DNA from: an uncultured Prevotella sp. | GTDB taxonomy: Bacteria > Bacteroidota > Bacteroidia > Bacteroidales > Bacteroidaceae | DNA: 6,447 bases | Reading direction: 5' to 3' | Assembly (NCBI GenBank): GCA_945827565.1 | Contig: CALZNR010000082.1 | Coordinates: 1 to 6,447 of the forward strand | Part shown: positions 1 through 3,925 of the stretch, in pieces | Numbering within the stretch: position 1 is the first letter of the stretch | Layout: the number at the start of each line of letters is the position of its first letter | Made by a program: the position numbers and the translations under genes | Notes under the pieces: model-generated | What the model saw: only the letters and a program-made list of their open reading frames with translations | Database searches by the model: none | What the model was told of the DNA's origin: nothing

Positions 1-10
1 TTTCGGAGTG

Positions 11-42
11 TAAAGTTACAAACATCAAAATGCAATTCCAAA
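11..42 (-). promoter_or_regulatory. Possible Bacteroidetes-type promoter firing leftward off the window
   Basis: Read on the minus strand, TTTG (positions 42-39) is followed after exactly 20 nt by TAACTTTA (18-11). This matches the Bacteroidetes -33/-7 pattern TTTG / TAnnTTTG at all positions but the last. Transcription would begin near the left edge, so the gene it serves is not visible. AT-rich DNA produces such matches by chance, so this is only suggestive. Confidence 0.35.
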
Positions 43-113
43 TTTTTTCGGTTTCGACTTAGCATATTTTCCAACCACCAACACCCCACCCTACATCAGA
101 AAGCTCTCCCATC

Positions 114-156
114 AAACTGCATCATTATACAGTTTGAGTGTATATTTATGCAGTTT
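114..156. promoter_or_regulatory. 43-bp dyad with three CAGTTT half-sites, possible operator
   Basis: Two nested inverted repeats share one centre at position 135. The outer arms are AAACTGCAT (114-122) and ATGCAGTTT (148-156). The inner arms are TATAC (126-130) and GTATA (140-144). Of the 17 mirrored positions, 15 can pair. The hexamer CAGTTT also occurs three times: inverted at 114-119 and direct at 130-135 and 151-156, the two direct copies being 21 bp (about two helical turns) apart. This looks like a binding site for a dimeric or AraC-type regulator. No T-run follows, so a terminator is less likely. The regulator is unknown. Confidence 0.45.
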
Positions 157-201
157 TAGGAGTTTTTACCACCCCAAAATGTTAAAACAAAGGCCCCATT
201 T

Positions 202-221
202 TAAATGTTTATTCACATTTA
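202..221. promoter_or_regulatory. Short inverted repeat, possible regulator site
   Basis: TAAATGT (202-208) and ACATTTA (215-221) form a perfect 7-bp inverted repeat around a 6-nt spacer, containing TGT-N6-ACA. The shape resembles sites of small dimeric regulators such as the CRP/FNR family, but it does not match either classical consensus. It lies about 93 bp upstream of the kduI -33 element. It may be chance in AT-rich DNA. Confidence 0.25.
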
Positions 222-313
222 GAGCCGTCCAATAACCTCATTTAAAGAGCATCTCTGACCTATGAACCACGGGGGAGTGTGCCGGGTAAAAAAAATGAAA
301 AAAAAGGGAATAA

Positions 314-345
314 TTAGGTGGCTACACCTTTTTGTTGTATCTTTG
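314..345 (+). promoter_or_regulatory. Likely kduI-kduD promoter
   Basis: TATCTTTG at 338-345 is an exact match to the Bacteroidetes -7 element TAnnTTTG. Twenty bases upstream, TTAG at 314-317 matches three of four bases of the -33 TTTG. Transcription would start around 350, leaving an AT-rich leader of about 25-30 nt before the ATG at 379. This spacing also argues against translation starting at the upstream ATG at 262. Confidence 0.5.
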
Positions 346-378
346 CAGAAGATAGTATATTATAAAAAAAGAAAAATC

Positions 379-1224
379 ATGAAGACAAATTATGAAATCC
401 GCTACGCATCTCATCCTGAAGATGCCAAGAGTTACGACACCACCCGCATCCGCCGCGACTTCTTGATAGAAAAGGTGTTTGCCGCCGATGAAGTGAACAT
501 GGTTTATTCCATGTACGACCGCATGGTGGTGGGAGGAGCCATGCCCGTGAACGAAGCACTGAAACTGGAAGCTATTGACCCGCTGAAGGCTCCCTACTTC
601 ACCACACGCCGAGAGATTGGTATTTTCAACGTGGGTCAGGGAGAAGGCACCGTGAAGGTGGGCGACGAGACCTTTACCTTGGGATTCAAAGAGGCGCTGT
701 ATATCGGTAGTGGCGACCGCGATGTGGTTTTCGCATCCAAAGACGCTGCCTGCCCTGCCAAGTTCTACTTCAACTCATGCACCGCACACACCTCCTATCC
801 CTGCAAAAAGGTGACCAAGGCAGATGCAGTAGTGGCACACATGGGCTCTTTGGAGATGAGCAACGAGCGCAACATCAACAAGATGATAGTAAACCAGGTG
901 CTGCCTACCTGCCAACTGCAGATGGGTATGACAGAACTTGCCACCGGTAGTGTGTGGAACACCATGCCCGCCCACGTGCACAGCCGCAGAATGGAAGCCT
1001 ACTTCTATTTTGAGGTACCCGAGGAACAGGCTGTATGCCACTTCATGGGCGAGGTGAACGAAACACGCCACATCTGGATGAAGGGCGATCAGGCTGTGCT
1101 CTCTCCCGAATGGAGCATCCACAGCGCCGCCGCCACACACAACTACACCTTTATCTGGGGTATGGGCGGAGAGAATCTTGACTACGGCGATCAGGACTTC
1201 TCTAAGATTACCGATTTGAAATAA
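379..1224 (+). CDS. kduI: 5-dehydro-4-deoxy-D-glucuronate isomerase (4-deoxy-L-threo-5-hexosulose-uronate ketol-isomerase)
   Basis: KduI converts 5-keto-4-deoxyuronate, formed from unsaturated uronates released by pectate and other polysaccharide lyases, into 2,5-diketo-3-deoxygluconate. It is a cytosolic zinc enzyme of the cupin fold. The 281-residue product is close to the roughly 278 residues of the E. coli enzyme. The expected metal ligands are visible: His199, His201 and Glu206 in the PAHVHSRRMEAYFYF stretch, and His248 in WSIHS. The N-terminal part also has the family phrases RRDFLIEKVF and YDRMVVGGAMP. I chose the ATG at 379 because the family starts there, a promoter lies just upstream, and the extension to 262 is low-complexity. 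No Shine-Dalgarno is seen, as is usual in this phylum. kduD follows 44 bp downstream, so the two are probably co-transcribed. Confidence 0.96.
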   Translation: MKTNYEIRYASHPEDAKSYDTTRIRRDFLIEKVFAADEVNMVYSMYDRMVVGGAMPVNEALKLEAIDPLKAPYFTTRREIGIFNVGQGEGTVKVGDETFTLGFKEALYIGSGDRDVVFASKDAACPAKFYFNSCTAHTSYPCKKVTKADAVVAHMGSLEMSNERNINKMIVNQVLPTCQLQMGMTELATGSVWNTMPAHVHSRRMEAYFYFEVPEEQAVCHFMGEVNETRHIWMKGDQAVLSPEWSIHSAAATHNYTFIWGMGGENLDYGDQDFSKITDLK

Positions 1225-1268
1225 GGCAACAAACAGTTAAACCACAACAAATATTTTTACACAAAACC

Positions 1269-2072
1269 ATGAAAAGTCTGTTTTCATTAGAAGGTAAGAA
1301 TGCCTGGATTACCGGTGCTTCTTACGGTATCGGCTTCAACATTGCCAAGGCTTTTGTAGAGGCTGGCATCAAAACCATTATCTTCAACGACATTAACGAG
1401 GCTGCCTTGGAGCGCGGACTTGCCAACTACAAAGAGGCTGGCATAGAGAACGTGAAGGGCTATGTGTGCGACGTGACCAACGAAGACGCTGTGAAGGCAC
1501 TCGTAGAAAAAATACACCAGGAGGTGGGACAGATTGACATCCTTGTGAACAACGCAGGTATCATCAAGCGCATCCCCATGCACGAAATGAAGCGCGCCGA
1601 GTTCCAGCAGGTTATCGACATCGACTTGGTGGGTCCGTTTATCTGCGCCAGCGCCGTTATCCCCGAGATGATGGAGCGCAAGGAGGGCAAGATTATCAAC
1701 ATCTGCTCTATGATGAGCGAACTGGGACGCGAAACAGTGTCGGCCTATGCTGCTGCCAAGGGTGGTTTGAAGATGCTCACCCGCAACATCTGCTCAGAGT
1801 ATGGCGAATACAACATCCAGTGCAACGGTATCGGTCCGGGCTATATCGCCACTCCTCAGACTGCTCCTCTGCGCGAGCGTCAGGCAGATGGCAGCCGCCA
1901 TCCGTTCGACTCGTTCATCTGCGCCAAGACTCCTGCCGGACGCTGGCTCGACCCCTCAGAACTGGGCGGACCCGCTGTGTTCCTGGCATCCCACGCCTCT
2001 GACGCTGTCAATGGCCACGTGCTCTATGTAGATGGCGGTATTCTGGCTTATATCGGAAAACAGCCACAGTAA
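1269..2072 (+). CDS. kduD: 2-dehydro-3-deoxy-D-gluconate 5-dehydrogenase-like short-chain dehydrogenase (KduD; often annotated gluconate 5-dehydrogenase)
   Basis: This is a 267-residue classical short-chain dehydrogenase/reductase. The cofactor motif TGASYGIG is at residues 15-22, NNAG at 94-97, and the catalytic residues are Ser147, Tyr160 and Lys164 (SAYAAAKGG). The PG motif with downstream T follows at about 190-195. In the pathway it reduces 2,5-diketo-3-deoxygluconate with NAD(P)H to 2-keto-3-deoxygluconate, the step directly after KduI. The gene order supports this role over a true gluconate 5-dehydrogenase, although the two subfamilies are hard to separate by sequence. Residue 119, where many family members carry the catalytic-tetrad Asn, is Asp; from memory this is common in Bacteroidetes homologues. 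The C-terminal GGILAYIGKQP ending is typical of those homologues. The enzymes for the next steps (KDG kinase and aldolase) are not in this window. Confidence 0.92.
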   Translation: MKSLFSLEGKNAWITGASYGIGFNIAKAFVEAGIKTIIFNDINEAALERGLANYKEAGIENVKGYVCDVTNEDAVKALVEKIHQEVGQIDILVNNAGIIKRIPMHEMKRAEFQQVIDIDLVGPFICASAVIPEMMERKEGKIINICSMMSELGRETVSAYAAAKGGLKMLTRNICSEYGEYNIQCNGIGPGYIATPQTAPLRERQADGSRHPFDSFICAKTPAGRWLDPSELGGPAVFLASHASDAVNGHVLYVDGGILAYIGKQPQ

Positions 2073-2146
2073 GCCCAAACGGCTCATCAGGCGGCGTGTC
2101 AGCATCGCGCCGATGACCGATTTGAGAATAATCATCCCACTAAAAA

Positions 2147-2198
2147 TTGGTTCATCCGACAAACACACAAGTTCCTGTCGGATGAACCAAATTTTTTT
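2147..2198. terminator. Strong bidirectional intrinsic terminator between convergent genes
   Basis: A perfect 14-bp stem is formed by 2147-2160 (TTGGTTCATCCGAC) and 2177-2190 around a 16-nt loop, with a small AAC/GTT helix possible inside the loop. On the plus strand the stem is followed by seven Ts (2192-2198). On the minus strand the matching A-run at 2142-2146 gives five Us. It lies 75 bp after the kduD stop and 42 bp beyond the transporter stop, so it can end both transcripts. Confidence 0.9.
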
Positions 2199-2239
2199 GT
2201 TGACTTCTCTCATGAGGATTCTCACATCTTTCCCCCTGG

Positions 2240-3844
2240 TCAATGCCCATTGAAGAACACATAGAGCGACACCATGACCACAGCCAGCATCACCCACGCT
2301 GCCACCACGCCCTTCGACGGTTTCTCGGTGACAGAAACAATGTGAGGGGTTTCTGTGGCCTGCTTGTTGTATATACTCACCACCACCATGGCAGCAATCA
2401 GAATCACGAAGATATAGAACGAGAGGAGCATGAAATGAACCATCTCGGTGGCACCCGGGATAATCCACAGATACAGAATACCTGTGCAGATGCTGAAGAT
2501 GGTGCCAAAGGTGAGGATAACGTTGGCAGCCAACGTGGTGCAACGCTTCCAGAACACGCCCATCACAAAGACGGCAGCCATGGGCGGAGCAATGAAGCTG
2601 AGTACCGACTGGAACACATTAAACAGGTTCATGCCCTTGATGTTATCCACCGCCACAGTGATGACTATCGACACCAAGGCACCCACCACAGTGACCACCC
2701 TGCCAGTGCGTGCTATCTCCTTTTCTGTGGCATGAGGACGGATATTCTTCACGTAGATGTCCATGGTATATACCGTGCTCAGCGCATTGAGAGCCGAACC
2801 GATGGTGCTGATGAGCGCCGCTGTGAGCACTGCCAGTACCAAGCCCACCATACCCACGGGGAAGAGATGCGACACCAGTGTCATATAGGCATTGTCGGCC
2901 TCGATGGTCATATCACCAAAGAAACCCGTCCTGACCAGGGCAAAGCAGATGATGCCGGGCATGATATAGATAGCCACATCCAGTATCTTGAGCCAGCCGG
3001 TGAAGTTGGCTCCCCGCTGCCCCTCTCTCAAGTCGCGGGCAGCAAGCACCGGCTGCACCATAGACTGGTCGGTGCACCAGAACCACAGTCCGGAGATGGG
3101 ATAGCCCAGAAGGATGGGCAGCCATGGGAAGTCCTTATCCGTGAGCGGCTGAAACAGATTCCAATAGTTTGAGGGCACCACACTGCCATCGGCAAGCACC
3201 GCAATGCCTGTGCCAAAAGAGTCGCCACCCAAACGATAGATACCCACCACGGTGAGCGTGGCAGACACCAGGATGAGCAGCACCATCTGATACACATTGG
3301 TGTAAGCCACCGCCTTCAGTCCGCCCAGCATGGTGAAGAAGGCAGAGATGGCAAGCAACAGGAATGCCGACAGCCACATGGGAATACCGAAAACCTGACG
3401 GATGATGATGCCACCGGCAAAAAGGGTGAGCGCCAGCCACGACACAAGCACGGTGACGATGGTGTACCACGCCAGCATGTTGCGTGTAGATTGGCCAAAG
3501 CGCAGGCCCATGAACTCGGGCAGGGTGTGCACCTTGCTGCCCAGATAGCGTGGAGCAAACACAAAGGCAAGCAGGGCAATGAAGATAAAGGCATACCAGG
3601 CGTAGTTGCCCGACACGATGCCCGTGGCAAAGCCCGCACTGGCACTGGCTATCAGCATAGAAGGTCCCACATTGGTGCCCCACATGGAGAAGCCGATGTG
3701 ATGCCACCTGAGCGAGCGTGCTGCCAAAAACTTACTGCTGCCCTCCTTGCTCTTGCTACTTGCCCACACACCGATGATGAGCAGCACCACGAAATAGCCT
3801 ATGAGGATAATCCAGTCTAACAATTGTAACGATTGTGCATTCAT
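2240..3844 (-). CDS. Sodium:solute symporter (SSS/SLC5 family), SGLT-like sugar or uronate importer
   Basis: This is a 534-residue inner-membrane protein with about 13-14 hydrophobic segments, expected to take up a solute with Na+. The TM8-type Na+ motif is intact (AALISTIGS, 342-350; Ala343, Ser346 and Thr347 at the sodium-site positions), followed by LNALSTVYTMDIY. GGLKAVAYTNVYQ (174-186) is a family signature. The sugar subgroup is shown by WFWCTDQSMVQ (254-264), WLKILD (284-289) and FQSVLSFIAPPMAAVF (411-426), placing Trp256, Lys286 and Gln412 at the positions of human SGLT1 Trp291, Lys321 and Gln457. By my alignment from memory, SGLT1 Glu102 and His83 are replaced by Ala82 and Met63, so the substrate is probably not plain glucose or galactose. 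The gene lies 81 bp downstream of the methyltransferase on the same strand and converges on kduD. The neighbourhood suggests a uronate or pectin sugar, which is inference. Confidence 0.9.
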   Translation of the reverse strand: MNAQSLQLLDWIILIGYFVVLLIIGVWASSKSKEGSSKFLAARSLRWHHIGFSMWGTNVGPSMLIASASAGFATGIVSGNYAWYAFIFIALLAFVFAPRYLGSKVHTLPEFMGLRFGQSTRNMLAWYTIVTVLVSWLALTLFAGGIIIRQVFGIPMWLSAFLLLAISAFFTMLGGLKAVAYTNVYQMVLLILVSATLTVVGIYRLGGDSFGTGIAVLADGSVVPSNYWNLFQPLTDKDFPWLPILLGYPISGLWFWCTDQSMVQPVLAARDLREGQRGANFTGWLKILDVAIYIMPGIICFALVRTGFFGDMTIEADNAYMTLVSHLFPVGMVGLVLAVLTAALISTIGSALNALSTVYTMDIYVKNIRPHATEKEIARTGRVVTVVGALVSIVITVAVDNIKGMNLFNVFQSVLSFIAPPMAAVFVMGVFWKRCTTLAANVILTFGTIFSICTGILYLWIIPGATEMVHFMLLSFYIFVILIAAMVVVSIYNKQATETPHIVSVTEKPSKGVVAAWVMLAVVMVSLYVFFNGH

Positions 3845-3879
3845 AAGATTTTAAGGTTATGTTATAGATTTAAGTTTTG

Positions 3880-3897
3880 CACGCCATTCACGGCGCA
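3880..3897 (-). other. Small intercistronic hairpin between methyltransferase and symporter genes
   Basis: In the 81-bp gap, minus-strand RNA can form a four-pair CGCC/GGCG stem (3892-3895 with 3882-3885), extended by two G-U pairs, around a 6-nt loop. No U-run follows, so it is not a convincing terminator. It could stabilise a processed transcript end. The rest of the gap is AT-rich near the symporter ATG, and I find no clear TTTG/TAnnTTTG promoter pair there, which mildly favours co-transcription of the two genes. Confidence 0.25.
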
Positions 3898-3925
3898 TCC
3901 CGCTGGACAGGCAGCAGAAGGGGAG

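Larger units (their letters stand above)
1..378. other. Non-coding regulatory region upstream of kduI
   Basis: This stretch is AT-rich and I see no convincing gene in it. A reading frame in phase with kduI opens at 262, but its first 39 residues are Lys-rich low-complexity sequence encoded across A-runs at 288-295 and 298-305, and the likely kduI promoter lies inside it. It is therefore best treated as leader DNA. Recognisable contents are a leftward promoter-like pair (11-42), a large symmetric dyad (114-156), a short inverted repeat (202-221) and the rightward kduI promoter (314-345). The leftward promoter suggests a divergent gene starting just outside the left edge. Confidence 0.7.

Noticed and set aside
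262..378. N-terminal extension of KduI resembling a signal peptide
   Set aside because: KduI is cytosolic, the family starts at the ATG at 379, and the extension contains the likely promoter.
2032..2253. 73-codon plus-strand frame after kduD
   Set aside because: It overlaps the kduD 3' end in another frame and reads through the terminator. No family is recognised.
1956..2543. 195-codon minus-strand frame crossing the terminator between kduD and the symporter
   Set aside because: It begins out of frame inside the symporter, runs through a strong terminator hairpin and ends antisense to kduD. Only the short gap part looks protein-like.
2243..3172. 309-codon plus-strand frame within the symporter gene
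   Set aside because: It is very His-rich, has no domain, and lies wholly antisense to a well-supported membrane protein.
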